In this document: one piece after another, positions 36,110 through 47,600 of the stretch
Layout: each line of letters starts with the position of its first letter
How positions within the stretch are numbered: position 1 is the first letter of the stretch
Assembly (NCBI GenBank): GCA_030704615.1
Contig: CM060731.1
Location: forward strand, 89,694,756 to 89,758,755
DNA: 64,000 nt
From: Takakia lepidozioides
Lineage: Eukaryota; Streptophyta; Takakiopsida; Takakiales; Takakiaceae
Direction: 5' to 3'
Made by a program: the position numbers and the translations under genes
Notes under the pieces: model-generated
The model's database searches: none
What the model was told of the DNA's origin: nothing
The model's input: only the letters and a program-made list of their open reading frames with translations

Positions 36110-37600
36110 TGGCCGAGAGAACATCCCACGGATGGAAAAATGGCGCCGAATTTCCATACGAGGCCCGTCGGATGAAGTCGTCTCGGGGGGAGAGGTCGAT
36201 CCCTGCCCGACAGAGAATATCCCTCGGATGGAAAAACGGCGCCGAATTTCCATCCGAGGCCGTTCGGATGAAGTCGTCTCGGGGGAGAGGCCGACACCTG
36301 CCCGACAGAGAACATCCCTCGGATGGAAAAACGGCGCCGAATTTCCATCCGTGGCCGTTCGGATGAAGTTGTCTCGGGGGGAGAGGCCGACACCTGGCCG
36401 ACAGAGAACATCCCCCGGATGGAAAAATGGCGCCGAATTTCCATACGAGCCCGTCGGATGAAGTCATCTCGGGGGGAGAGGCCGACACCTGCCCAACAGA
36501 GAACATCCCTCGGATGGAAAAACGGCGACGAATTTCCATCCGAGGCCGTTCGGATGAAGTCGTCTCGTGGGGAGAGGACGATGCCCGATAGAGAGTATCC
36601 CTCGGATGGAAAAATGGCGCCGAATTTCCATCCGAGGCCCGTCGGATGAAGTCTCGGGGGAGAGGCCGACACCTGGCCGACGGAGAACATCCCCCGGATG
36701 GAAAAACAGCGCCGAATTTCCATACGAGGCCTGTCGGATGAAGTCGTCTCGGGGGGAGAGGCCGACACCTGCCCTACAGAGAACATCCTCGGATGGAAAA
36801 ACGGCGCCGAATTTCCATCCGAGGCCGTTCGATGAAGTCGTCTCGTGGGGAGAGGACGACACCTGCCCGACAGAGAATATCCCTCGGATGGAAAAATGGC
36901 GCCGAATTTCCATCCGAGGCCGTTCGGATGAAGTTGTCTCGGGGGAGAGGCCGACACCTGGCCGACAGAGAACATCCCCGGATGGAAAAACGGCGCCGAA
37001 TTTCCATACGAGGCCGTCGGATGAAGTCGTCTCGGGGGGAGAGGCCGACATCTGGTCGACAGAGAACATCCCTCGGATGGAAAAACGGCGCCGAATTTCC
37101 ATCCGAGGCCGTTCGGGTGAAGTCGTCTCGTGGGGAGAGGCCAACACCTGGCCGACAGAGAACATCCCACGGATGGAAAAATGGCGCCAAATTTCCATAC
37201 GTGGCCCGTCGGATGAAGTCGTCTCGGGGGGAGAGGCCGACACCTGGCCGACAGAGAACATCCCCCGGATGGAAAAACGGCGCCGAATTTCCATACGAGG
37301 CCCGTCGGATGAAGTCGTCTCGGGGGGAGAGGCCGACACCTGGCCGACAGAGAACATCCCCCGGATGGAAAAACGGCGCCGAATTTCCATACGAGGCCCG
37401 TCGGATGAAGTCGTCTCGGGGGGAGAGGCCGACATCTGGTCGACAGAGAACATCCCTCAGATGGAAAAACGGCGCCGTATTTCCATCCAAGGCCGCACGG
37501 ATGGAGTCGTCTCGGGGGGAGTGGCCGAAAGAGATCATCTGCAGGATGGAAAAACGGCGCCGAATATCCATCAACAGACGCCCGTATCGACCCTTCATCA
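36110..37600. repeat. Tandem array, ~95-bp unit x ~16, with a GGCGCC palindrome
   Basis: About 16 head-to-tail copies, each with CGGATGGAAAAACGGCGCC then GAATTTCCATCCGAGGCC, followed by CGGATGAAGTCGTCTCGGGG, GAGAGGCCGACACC and GACAGAGAACATCCC. Unit starts fall every 92-98 bp. Each unit holds a near-palindrome GGAAA(A/T)(A/T)CGG-CG-CCGAATTTCC. The open frames on both strands here (up to 513 codons) are by-products of the repeat and have no codon logic. Confidence 0.92.
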
Positions 37601-37719
37601 ACAATTTTCATTCGTTTTTCGCGTTTTTTTTGTCTAATCAGTCACTCAACTTAGAGTTTTTCGCCTGCGGTCCACTTTTTTGCACATTATGCCCACCAAT
37701 GTCGTCCGGTAGAGACAAA

Positions 37720-38100
37720 TTCGGTGCCGGATTTCCATCCATGAGGTGGACCGACTTACTTGCAGGATGGAAATTCGGCGCCGGTTTTCCATCCTGCAGC
37801 GCTCCGGTTTACCTGCAGGATGGAAATTCGGTGCCGGTTTTCCATCTGGCCGCGCTCCCGCTTGCCTGCAGGATGGAAATTCGGCGCCGGTTTTCCATCC
37901 TGCAGTGCTCCGGTTTACCTGCAGGATGGAAATTTGGCGCCGGTTTTCCATCCGGCCGAGCTCCGACTTGCCTGTAGGATGGAAATTTTGCGCCGGTTTT
38001 GCATCCGGTTGCTTCTTGATGAGAACGTCTCGGGCAAAAGGAGGGCCACGGTGCGTCCCACTTCATCCGCTAAATGGAAATTCGGCGCCGTTTTTTCCAT
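37720..38100. repeat. Tandem array, 53-bp unit x ~5, related palindrome
   Basis: Units start near 37,762, 37,815, 37,868, 37,920 and 37,974, each with GGATGGAAATTCGGCGCC then GGTTTTCCATCC and a short Pst-like GCAGGA(TGG) join. The palindrome is the same type as in the 95-bp array, but the flanks differ, so the two arrays grew separately from a shared core. Confidence 0.88.
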
Positions 38101-38219
38101 CTAGCGGGCTGTTGATGAAGTCTCGGGGGGAGAGTGGGCCAGGTAGCGCCTGTGAGCGACCTCCATACCTACATTTAAGGGCGCAGTTGCGCATTAAATG
38201 TCCTCCGCCGTCTGTTTTG

Positions 38220-38417
38220 AACCGGATGTTTCACACGGAACCCATGGAAAAAGCCTCCCGTGGACTTTTCCACAGGGCCACCCGAGAGCCAAGCCGTCCA
38301 TGGGGTGTCCGAAAGCACTAGTCGTTCCTTACGCCCATGGCAGGTGTGGACTGCGGCTGATTCCACAGCAAAAAGTGTGGAAAAAGCCGTGGAAAAAGCC
38401 GGTTTCTCTTCTAGTGA
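38220..38417. repeat. Possible CACTA-type end with subterminal repeats
   Basis: Several GTGGAAAAAGCC-like repeats lead to AAAAGCCGGTTTCTCTTC then TAGTG at 38,413-38,417. Almost the same run ends at 60,488. Ending in TAGTG with subterminal repeats is the CACTA-element habit. No matching CACTA end was found. Confidence 0.35.
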
Positions 38418-38470
38418 TAAGAGAGCGAAGGGAGGTGCCTCACGAAATCAGGAGGCAACTTTGCGACCAC

Positions 38471-39401
38471 TCACTCGTAAACCGGGGGCTTCTCGGCCTC
38501 GATCCCAACTTGTACCTCCCCCACCTCCTTCTCGGATTCTTCCTCATCCTCCGAGGATGCCTCTTCCTCTTTCGGCAGACATTCAGCCGCTGCAAGTTCA
38601 GAGTTGTGGAGGGCAGTATCTGGCTCGAAGGCGAAGACATGCCTGTCGGACAACGTCCCTGCCCACATTGAAGCACCTGAGGGACAAAGCGGGTGGTTAG
38701 TAGCATGCGGTATGCAATTGCAATCGGGCCAGGGGACAAAATGTGCACGTGAAGGCTTACCCGTGCCGCATGTGAGGTCAAGAATCCGCCCTTGGACATC
38801 CGAGCACGTCTCCATGAGGGTTTGGATGAAAGCAAGGCTCCGGGTCCGGCTGTACAGCCACGGTTTGCCTGTCTTTGTGTCCTTCGGCATACTGGATTGG
38901 GGCACATAGTTGTAGAGGACATCGTAGGTAACAATGTCCACAACGGCATCAACAAGACGACCGTCATTGTGGAATTTGAATGTAGACCCTCTCTTCACAA
39001 AACAATATGCCTCAAACACCAATGTCTGCACATCCAACAAAAGAGGGATCCACTCCAGGGTCTAGTTTAGATACACCACAATATGAAGTGAATGCAATAG
39101 ATTGATAACTTACACTCTGGCCCTTTGTTTGCAACCCCTGCATATTGATGCAGAACCATTTTTTGAGGAGGTTTGGGGTGACACTTTTTGGTGTCCACCT
39201 TGCCACAACATTCTTTGTGGTCTTCCCTCTTGTGGCAAGGACCACCATACATCCACCGTCATCCAGGAGCATCCTCACCAGCCCAAACCCGGCTCTCCAG
39301 TAGTCCTCCGTAAACCTGTTCTAGGTGGGCACACCATCCAGGTCCCCAGCAGGTCCCCATCTGGAATATCGAGGAGAATCATATCGCAGGCTCTCTATTA
39401 A
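38471..39401 (-). pseudogene. Outer-element DNA methyltransferase-like gene, C-terminal part
   Basis: Reading right to left: ACDMILLDIPDGD (about 39,380), then FGLVRMLLDDGGCMVVLATRGK (about 39,270), an intron, EAYCFVKRGSTFKF, then YSRTRSLAFIQTLMETCSDV, then GRILDLTCGTG, a further intron, and ASMWAGTLSDRHVFAFEPD. The order (DPPY-like motif first, then the glycine-rich SAM motif, then an acidic residue in ...FAFE) is that of the beta class of N4/N6 amino-methyltransferases. The DPPY position reads DIPDG. The C-terminal tail is acidic (EEEASSEDEEESEKE). No ParB-like part is seen, so the gene is truncated at its 5' side. The coding is broken by a frameshift near 39.3 kb. Confidence 0.7.
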
Positions 39402-40103
39402 ATAACAAAATATTGAAATTATGTTTTTAGAAATTATATTTATTCGCTCAGATACCAAAACACACCCTTTGCAGGGAAGGAGAGTTTGCCTTAGTGTCTA
39501 TGCTAAGTTGCATCTCCTACTCTCTGTAATCTAATAGACATTCATCTTTTTCCCTCGGTTGTCCCACCCTTGACTGCGGTCAGAAAAGCATTCATTCCAC
39601 AACTTCTCCTCATCTCTGTTACATGTTTTTGGATACTTTCCTATTATCACTTTGCGAAATCATGTCAAAATCACTCCAAACTATGTACCATCTACTCAAG
39701 CAGGTTTCTTGTAGCTAACCCTCCACAGGGAATCATAAGTACTCTGGAGCTTGAAATCTGGCCCTCTTGGATGACACTCTATCCCTGCTCCTTCAGCTAT
39801 CCATGCCTCTACACAGATCATGCATACATCCTTGCATTGCTGCTGACAATGGCAGCCTAGATTTGTTCCAGCAAACACCCAACTCAACTTATCACACCAG
39901 TTCATATTCTCAATTGCATCTACCACTCTGTAATCCAAAGGCATTTACCTTCCAAGACGGTTGTCCCAACATTGACTGGGGTCAGAAAAATATTCATTCC
40001 ACAGCTTCTCCTCTCTGTTACCTATTTCTGGATACTTTCCTATTGTCACTTTGGCAGTATCATGTCAAAGTCACTCCAAACTATCAAAGGTTCACTCAAC
40101 CAG
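39402..40103. other. Spacer with a ~130-bp direct duplication
   Basis: 39,557-39,690 and 39,957-40,083 are diverged direct repeats (shared phrases include GGTTGTCCCA, GTCAGAAAA, CATTCATTCCACA and GTCACTCCAAACTAT). This lies just beyond the C-terminal end of the PPR gene. No coding is recognised. Confidence 0.55.
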
Positions 40104-40611
40104 CTAACTTGCAGAATTCTTAAAACATGAAAATTTAGGGTGATTCTGATAAGAGGGGAAAACAGAGTGAAATGTGTTGAAGAAGGTGCCTTGATTAGCA
40201 TTGCCTGATTTTATCAATTGTGCCGCTGCTGCGGCGGCTTCCAGTTGACCATCTACCCATGCAGGTTTCTTGGAGCTATTTTTCCACGGGGAATCACCCC
40301 TTCCCGCATCATTGCTCATAGGTCTCCAAAGCCTCCATCCGCGCCCTTGCTGTGCATATCCTGCAATCATCGCACTCCACGACACCACATCTCGTTCAGC
40401 CATACTGTCAAACACTTCCTTTGCATCCTCGATGCACATTTGGCATACATGCAGTCCACCAGGGCAGTGTTCAGAATGACATTGGGTACAATTCCAGATT
40501 TGACGATGTCACCATGGACCTCTTTGCCCTTTTCCAAAGCTCCCAGGCTTGCACATGCATTACAAACAAATGTGATGTGGTTAGGCTTCACCCCTTCGCG
40601 TAGTAGTTGCT
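40104..40611 (-). pseudogene. PPR gene, C-terminal fragment (split by the inner transposon)
   Basis: The minus-strand frames read KPNHITFVCNACASLGALEKG, HGDIVKSGIVPNVILNTALV and MCIEDAKEVFDSMAERDVVSW then SAMIAGYAQQGRG, the P, L and S motifs of a plant PLS-type pentatricopeptide protein (organelle RNA editing or processing). One frameshift lies near 40,430. The gene is cut at 40,611 by the inner transposon; the upstream part resumes at 55,751 with the expected next phrase TTGCTCATAGGTCTCC, which is also found in each tandem unit. So this fragment and 55.8-58.5 kb were one gene inside the outer element. Confidence 0.85.
40604..40611. repeat. Target-site duplication (left) of the inner giant transposon
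   Basis: TAGTTGCT; the right counterpart is CAGTTGCT at 55,751-55,758. Seven bases (AGTTGCT) are identical. Confidence 0.8.
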
Positions 40612-40700
40612 GGGGGCTGCTATTTCATGAGCCATGAGCCATGAGCAGAGTCGTAAGTGTCGAAAAAAACATGAGCAGGACTATTTTCCGGAAATGAGTG
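40612..40700. repeat. Inner element end (GGGGG type) with CATGAGC subterminal repeats
   Basis: GGGGGCTGCTATTTCATGAG is followed by three direct copies of CATGAGC(C/A) and another at 40,671. Confidence 0.82.
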
Positions 40701-41091
40701 TCCGCGGGAATAGGGTTTAGGGTGTCACGGTCATAGGGGGAGAAGGACCTCCCGATGAAGGAGGTTCGGCAATGTTTTTTAGAATTACATATTGAAAGGC
40801 AATGTTTCGCGAATGGTAGGGTGGTACTGATCTGTACAATGGGGGCCCATTTCAGCCTACCAGCCACTTGCAAAATCCACCCACACTCCCAATCCCAAAC
40901 GAAATGAGGAATGATGCATTTTGGGAACGATGGATACAGAATAGAACAAAAAGAGGGCACAATGGGTTTTTTTGATCCACATGAATTGCATTTGAAGCAC
41001 GTCTACTGTGCTGATTGTGCAAACAAATCTTTAGCCCTGTGCCTTCTGAATACAAGTCACGTTGTCAATGGGACTCGACTGCTCTCAAAAA

Positions 41092-41732
41092 CTAGCTCAT
41101 GAGTCTTCGGGCTCCTCCAGGTAAACTGGATTGCAGCCGTTGTACCGCCCTGTTGATGTTCACCACAATGTCCTGCCCTTCAATCATACCACCATCGAAT
41201 ATGGAAAGCTTCACGTTTTCGCCGTCCACACCAATGCGAATGTCCCCATACAATGGAGAAGATGAGCGCACTCCTTCAGGAGTATAAGTCTCTCCGATGG
41301 AGTCCACCCACGTCCACTGGCAGCCCACCGCAACAGCATAGCAGTGCGCATTCTTCTGCATGGGTGCCCGTCGTAGCTGGGAAAATCGGAATCAAGGATG
41401 CGCAGGAGCCACGGACTCCTCAGACCAAGATCGTCACCCCGCTCGAAGGCGTACTGGCCTGGGAGATACTCAAAAGCGGACAATGTTTCCACATTCGAAC
41501 CAGTATCTTCTGTGTAATCTGTGTACCAGATAACGATGTCTCCCGATGTGGCCGAATACATTGCATAATCGATGCCTCCATAAGGGCAGTCGTCCCGGTT
41601 CCGGAAGCACGGCATCCTTGCAAAGGAGGACCTGAGGACGTCTTTGATGCCGATGAAAATCACCTTGCGGACAGCAACGAAGCCCTTAGATTTTCGAAAT
41701 GATGAGAAGCGGAAGAGCAGTGCGGGCTCCAA
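41092..41732 (-). pseudogene. Unknown transposon-associated family U, inner copy 1
   Basis: Two minus-strand frames join near 41.33 kb. The first has RMPCFRNRDDCPYGGIDYAM, SGDIVIWYTDYTEDTG, SAFEYLPGQYAFERGDD, PWLLRILDSDFPSYDGHP and RTAMLLRWAASG. The second has QWTWVDSIGETYTPEGV, YGDIRIGVDGENVKLSIFDGG and MIEGQDIVVNINRAVQ. The pattern matches the other two copies block for block. A frameshift in the middle makes it probably non-functional. It lies next to the GGGGG terminus and points outward, head-to-head with copy 2. Confidence 0.62.
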
Positions 41733-41859
41733 TAATGGACATCTGGGTCACAAGTACCCACCAATCATCGTGTAACGTGTTCAACAAGCCAGCGGTGGAT
41801 GAACCGATACCTCTTTCTCATCCACGGGGTATAGTTTGAAATCTGCCACCGAAGTCCAT

Positions 41860-41900
41860 CCCCCGGATGGAAATTCGGCGCCGCAATACATCGAAGGGGG
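41860..41900. repeat. Single palindrome unit of the outer-element type
   Basis: GGATGGAAATTCGGCGCC then GCAATACATCG: the left arm is like the arrays at 36-38 kb (ATTCGG) rather than the ATGCGG arms that fill the inner element. It sits between the divergent U copies. Confidence 0.55.
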
Positions 41901-42138
41901 GATGGACTTCGTCGTCTCGAGTGGCTATAGGCCCACCTGGCACTTACTGCCCATAGTTTGCATGGCAGGGAAGGAAACTGAAACGGCTACATCCATGGAT
42001 GAGCCAATCTTCATCCCTGCAGGTTCCTGTAGGGGGAAATTTAAATGTGCCCTGGAGTATTTGTGAGGAATTGCAGCGTTTGCTTGAATTTCTTCCAGCC
42101 ACCGCGCTGCTACCTCCTCCATCCGGGAGCTGCTGTCA

Positions 42139-42746
42139 TTGAGCGTACTGCGCTACTCTTTTTCAGGGATGCCGTGCCGCCGAAATCCTGCTGACTGCCC
42201 TTATCATGGCCACGATTATGCTATGTTCAAACCAGAATCAGGAGACATCATTGTCTGGCTTTCACTTTTCACAGACGCATCTGGAATCAAGCGGGAGTCT
42301 TTGCGCGCAATGGAGTATCTGGAGGGCTATTACCGCTTTGAGCGAGGTGAGGGCGAGGGTCAATGCGGTCCGTGGGTCCTGAAAATTGTTGACCTCGATA
42401 TACCAAGGTGGAATGGGATGCCGGACAGATCACGCACGGCCTCACTTTGGCGCTGGAACTGCTGCCAGTGGACCAGGGAGGACGGCACCGGGGAAAACTA
42501 TATTCGTGGAGTTCACTCCGCTTTCCAGTGTATGGAGACATTCGGCTGAGTTGCGAAGACGAATCGCACGGGCACAGGAGGCCCACAGTGACCTTGTCGA
42601 TGTATGATGGTGGTATGATTGATGGGCATGACATTGTCGTCAGCTCCACCAAGGGCACCAGATCGACCGCATTGCAGTTTACCTCGAGATGCCGCATCAG
42701 TAATGAGCTTGTTTTGAGGGCTATCGAAGTTCCGTCGACTTGGTGA
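42139..42746 (+). pseudogene. Unknown transposon-associated family U, inner copy 2
   Basis: Frame one (42,139 to about 42,490) has GMPCRRNPADCPYHGHDYAM, SGDIIVWLSLFTDASG, RAMEYLEGYYRFERG, PWVLKIVDLDIPRWNGMP and LWRWNCCQWTREDGTGENY. After a shift the next frame gives VYGDIRLSCEDESHGHRR, LSMYDGGMIDGHDIVVSS and SNELVLRAIEVPSTW, with a stop at 42,744-42,746. AATAAA follows at about 42,815, marking the 3' end. Conserved positions in all three copies include SGD(V/I)xI, EYL.G, P..L+I.D..(F/I)P, W, YGDI, S(I/M)(Y/F)DG and GHD or GQD. No known family comes to mind. Confidence 0.65.
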
Positions 42747-43019
42747 CACCCATGTAGAAGGAGGAAGGGCTTAGATTTGTCTGGAGTGCTAAATGTGAGA
42801 CACCGTGTTCGATCAATAAAACAACCCATCGTACTCACTTCTGTGTGCTTGTGTTTCATCGTGTTCAAGAACTGCCGTAATTGGCCCACTGTTTACAATT
42901 TGAGGTCTCATTTCTACAATGTGTCTGTCCATATGAATATACCAGAGTCAGCGATATCACAGTCCTGAGGTGAAGAAAATCCATGTATGAGTTGTAGGAA
43001 ACATGTACACGCCGAAGCT

Positions 43020-44080
43020 CGAAAATTCGGCACCGCATTCCATTTTCTCCATGAAGCTTTTTTCTGGCAGCTCCCTTTCCTCCGTTGTCGTCGTAACGGA
43101 AATGCTGTACAACATTTCATTTCCTGACATGGCATTACATACTTCGAATTTGAAATGCGGCGCACCATATTCGACCTTGAATATCCAAGCATGTCCAGTC
43201 GCTAATGCTTGTCCATGTCCATACTTGAAATGCGGCACCGCATTTCCATGTCCGTCATCGAAATTTCGTACCGGACAATGAAATGCGGCACAGCATTTCC
43301 GGAGAGCACAATGGAATGCGGTGCCGCATTTCCGTCGAAGGGTCTGGAATTTTTCTGGAAATGTTTCCATGGTCATCAAACGAATTGGAATGCGGTGCGC
43401 ATTTCCGGACGGAATGCCCACACGGGTCTGGAATTGGACAAACAACGATGCTGGAAATGCGGCACCGCATTTCCATGTCATCAAAATATCGAATCGGACA
43501 ATGGAATGCGGTGCCGCATTTCCGTCCATCAAGACGGAATGCCCACGGGTCTGGAATTGGACAAACAACGATGTCTGTTTTGGAAATGCGGCCCGCATTT
43601 CCATGTTGGGCAATTGAAAGTTTTTATAGGACAATGTAAGTTTTTATAGGACGATGGAATGCGGTGCCGCATTTCAAAGGGTCTGGAATTGGGCAAACAA
43701 CGATGTCCCTTTTGGAAATGCGGCGCCGCATTTCCATGTACGTCATCGAAATTTCTTATTGGACAATGGAATGCGGTGCCGCATTCCCGTCTAGCATCAT
43801 GGAATTGGGAGCCCAAGAACGTCGATGGGTCTGCAGTTGGAAAAATCCATCTCCAAAAGGTAAATGCGGCACCGCATTTCCATGTTCGACCTCCGCATTT
43901 CGATTTACATCCATGGAAGGAGCTGGCAATCGGCAAAAACAGTTTCTGATGTCCAAACCATGAAACGGAAATTTGTTCTTGCCCCGTTTTGGAAATGCGG
44001 TGCCGCATTTCCAAAGAGGTTTTTGCAGTTGCCACATTTCCGTTCAGACATTGAAATGCGGTGCCGCATTCTTTCTGATT
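43020..44080. repeat. Palindrome array, left (about 13 units, ATGCGG arms)
   Basis: Units of GGAAATGCGG-N2-CCGCATTTCC, some with one arm shortened (GGAATGCGG). Central core is GGYRCC in nearly all: GGCACC, GGTGCC, GGCGCC. Clear units are near 43,228, 43,314, 43,453, 43,503, 43,656, 43,715, 43,767, 43,862, 43,991 and 44,054. Spacing is irregular (about 40-130 bp) and the DNA between units is not conserved, so this is not a simple tandem satellite. Confidence 0.9.
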
Positions 44081-44699
44081 TTGGGAGGGACAGGTTTGGA
44101 CGATGTTGTCGTTTAGAAGCACATGGGAGAGGGGACATGAAGGACGGGAGAATTCCTTTATATACTCTGGAATTGAATTTAAATGTACAGAGAGTTCATT
44201 AAAATTGTATTAATCTTGAAAATCATCACTAGTCGGCCTGTTCTTGAACTCTGCTCCGCCTCCACCCCGTCATTGCCTTTCTCATCTCCAGGGGATGTCG
44301 TTGGCCAGGCTTTCAAAAATCCCATCTTCACCTTGCGGAACCGACCATCTCACCTCCGTTGGCTCGTCGTCCTCCCTGTCTGCATCGCTCTCATCCGCTG
44401 AATCACATATGAACTTTCGCACCCGTCTACCTGCCTCAGGTTGCTAACTCTTTCCTTATCCTTCTGTCCTCCCTAGCCCTCTCCAAAATCTGCTCTACTT
44501 TACTGGGATTCTCACATCGTCTAATCGCTGTATTTGCGAGTTTAGCTGCATAACTAGGAAGGGAGTAGTCCTTCACCGGGCTCGTCATGAAGTCGGCCCT
44601 CGCAAAGAACGGACATTCTTCCTGGCAGGAAGTGTAGGCCTACATGTTTCGACCCGGATCCTCCAATCCTGCATATAAAATCACCATAGAGACCAATGA

Positions 44700-47600
44700 G
44701 AACCACAGTCCGGAAATGCGTTTGACAAAAAATCACCCAGAAGGCTTTGCAAACTTACAATGTTTGCACTCACTCGTATTCCGGGGTTCTCCTCGGCATC
44801 AATGTCCACTGTCTCTTCCTCCGACTCCGACGAATCCGAGGAGTCTTTGACTTCGATGGGAGCCTTCACATTCCGTTGCAGCCCTTCCAGATGGGATCCC
44901 CAGACGCCTGTGTCCTCTCGTAGGCAAAGAGGTGCGGTCGGAAAACCGCCCAGCCCACATTGAGGCACCTGTTACAATGCCATCCACACATTATGACATG
45001 GCCCTTCAGATGTTGCGAATGAAAGCATAACGAGAGTTTGCAGAAAAACATACAACAAGATTATGCATACCTGTCCCACAGATGAGGTCGAGCACTGTGC
45101 CCTCCACGTCAGTGCATGTCTCCATAATTGTCTGAATGAAGCAGGGCTCCGAGTGCGTGAATACCGCAGGGGTTCAGTTGAAGTGAGGCTACTGAGGGAG
45201 AAGTTCTGTGGGAACGTTGAAACAGGGACGTCGTAATCGATGGGGTTGCAGTTCGGGTCAACCCAACAATCCCTCCTTCCGGAAAGCAAAGGTGGAGTTC
45301 CTTCACACAAAGCAGTATGCATCGAACTGCTTCGTCTGCATACACAGTGGGGAACGATTAGAAATCGAATGCGGCACCGCATTTCAAACTCCTAAGAAAA
45401 TGAAAGGACGAGTGCCAAGGTCGTAATTACCTTCTTCCCTTCCGACCGAAGGCCCAATGTGTTGATGCACGTCCACTTCTTTCTTCAGAATTGGGACGGC
45501 GCTCTTGCGGGTCCACTTCGCAATTCCTGTCTGCGTGTTTTTGCCTCTGCTCGCCAGGACAACCACACAGCCTCTGTCGTCCAACACCATGCGGGCGAGC
45601 CCGAATCCTTTCTTCCAAAAGTCCTCGGAGTACCTGTTCCAAGATGGCAAAGCTTGCAGTCCTTCCACAGGCTCTCCGTCCGGAATATCCAAGATGATCA
45701 TATCGCAAGACCAATCGGTGGCATTTCCGCCCCTCCTGCAATCCTTGTCTGCACACACCCTCTCAAAGAACGAGACCATCTTCAGAAACCCGGGGTGTCG
45801 GAAGGCTCTTCGGCAGCCGCCTTCTTCAGTGCTCTGCCCTTCAGACCCTCCATGGTCTTCATGTATGCCAACTTGGCTGCCCGTCATCCAAAGCCGCCAA
45901 GAAACTCTCATTCACACACTGGACTACTGTATCGGGATCCACTTTCGGCCTCTTCATTTCCACCGGCTCGAAAGGGTGCCCCCCCGGGGGTTGAAGAGTG
46001 CCTTCTTTGCCGAGCCAGTTCTCGTCCCTCTCGTGACAACGGTGGGCACAGGGATTTTGGCTGCGTCTCGGGGGTGGGCTGGTTGCAAAGTCTCCATCGG
46101 AGTCCTCTTCCTCACCCTCTACCTGCACTATCTGTTTCTGCTTCTTCGTTTTCTTGGGTGTCACAACTGCTGCTCCTTGCTGGCGAGTCCGCTTCTTCGA
46201 CCCCTTCTGTTGAGCCTGCACAGCTGCATCCACCGTCTTCTGTGCCATCTCAGCTGCCTTTCTGGATTGTTCCAGAGCAGCAGCTTCCTTTGCCGACTCT
46301 GGCCGAGCAGGGACACGTCTTTCCTTTCTCTTCTCTTCTGCTTTCGCGTGCAGATCTTTCTCAGACTCGTCAACAATTCCGCCAGACATGTCCAGGTACC
46401 ACGGGCATCCAACCAGATGCGCGGCATGCCATTGTTTCTGCATCTCGGGTGTGTAGACACAGCTTGGGCCCGCCACGGTCCAAGCCATGAAGAACGGGGG
46501 CTCTTGAGCCAGGGCCCTGTCTGAAGAAGCACGTATTTCATATACCTGCAGGGTCAGCATGCGTGAGCAAAAGTTGAGACCAACGTACTCGCAGAGTGCA
46601 AAAACATAAAATGCGAATGCGGTGCCGCATTTCCCAGACAAACCTCATTACCAGGCTTTGCATACAAGGACAGCTGGGCTTCACCTGTAAACAATTCGCA
46701 TTGCAGCTTTTCCCGCTCCCTCCTGATGTGTAAACTCCACGCTTTCTTGCTGTGCAGCTCCCTGGCGAAGAGGTTGTCCTTGTAAGCACATCTATGAAAT
46801 GTGTCACGTAGTCTTCCAATGTCTGTGTTCCATCCCATTTGACGTACAAGCCGAACGAATTTGTATGCATTACGACTTGCTCCTTCGCATTCGTCATTAC
46901 CTGCGATTCCCACATGCATTGTCACGTAGCAGTTCAGGGAATTCATTTCAGAAAAGCAAATCTGGGGAAGTACCTTGAATTACCTGGAACCACCAAGTCA
47001 TGCGGTTGAGCCACACATCCACTGCAGGGTCGGAAACTTCGAGTGGAAAAGACCACATTGTCCTTATACTCTCCGATGCATTCCAGATCGACAGCCACCG
47101 TGTCTGCCATTTCCGATCCAATGTCAGGAGCAGGAAGAAGAGTGGCTATTGCTAGGAAGGAACTTCAGTGCATTGAAACCTCACCTTCTCTTTCGCTCAA
47201 CACATGCCGTTGAGAGGTGATGCAGTTTCTCCAACTGCATGGTCGGCTGCATGGCCCGAGAATAGTGTTTTGCAATCTCGGGGATGAAGTCCTTTCCAAG
47301 TGCCGGATCTGCAATGGCCACCAGCTTCACAAGCTTTGACTTGTATTTCGTTCTGGACTTGACCCCGGCTTCCTTCAAGTGCTCAGTCAATGACTGCAAC
47401 GTTTTGACCTGCCCCTCACTTTCCATGAAGAAGCGTTTGGCATGGGCCAAATCCAGCTTGATGTTTGACTGCCAACAAAAACATGCAGAAGCGTTACATT
47501 CGATTCATGTGGAAAGATTACCGGAAATTGGGGAAGGATGAGCAGAGGGAAATGGGAGGACGACTTACTTCGTATATCACCTCCACCATTCCATCCATAG

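Noticed and set aside
36070-37977. Very long overlapping open frames on both strands (up to 513 codons)
   Set aside because: They are created by the ~95-bp tandem repeat and repeat the same peptide block in all frames. There is no non-repetitive coding signal.
45459-46524. Two ~340-codon plus-strand open frames
   Set aside because: They are antisense to the methyltransferase-like gene, whose minus-strand frame has recognisable motifs. The plus frames are Ser/Leu-rich shadows.
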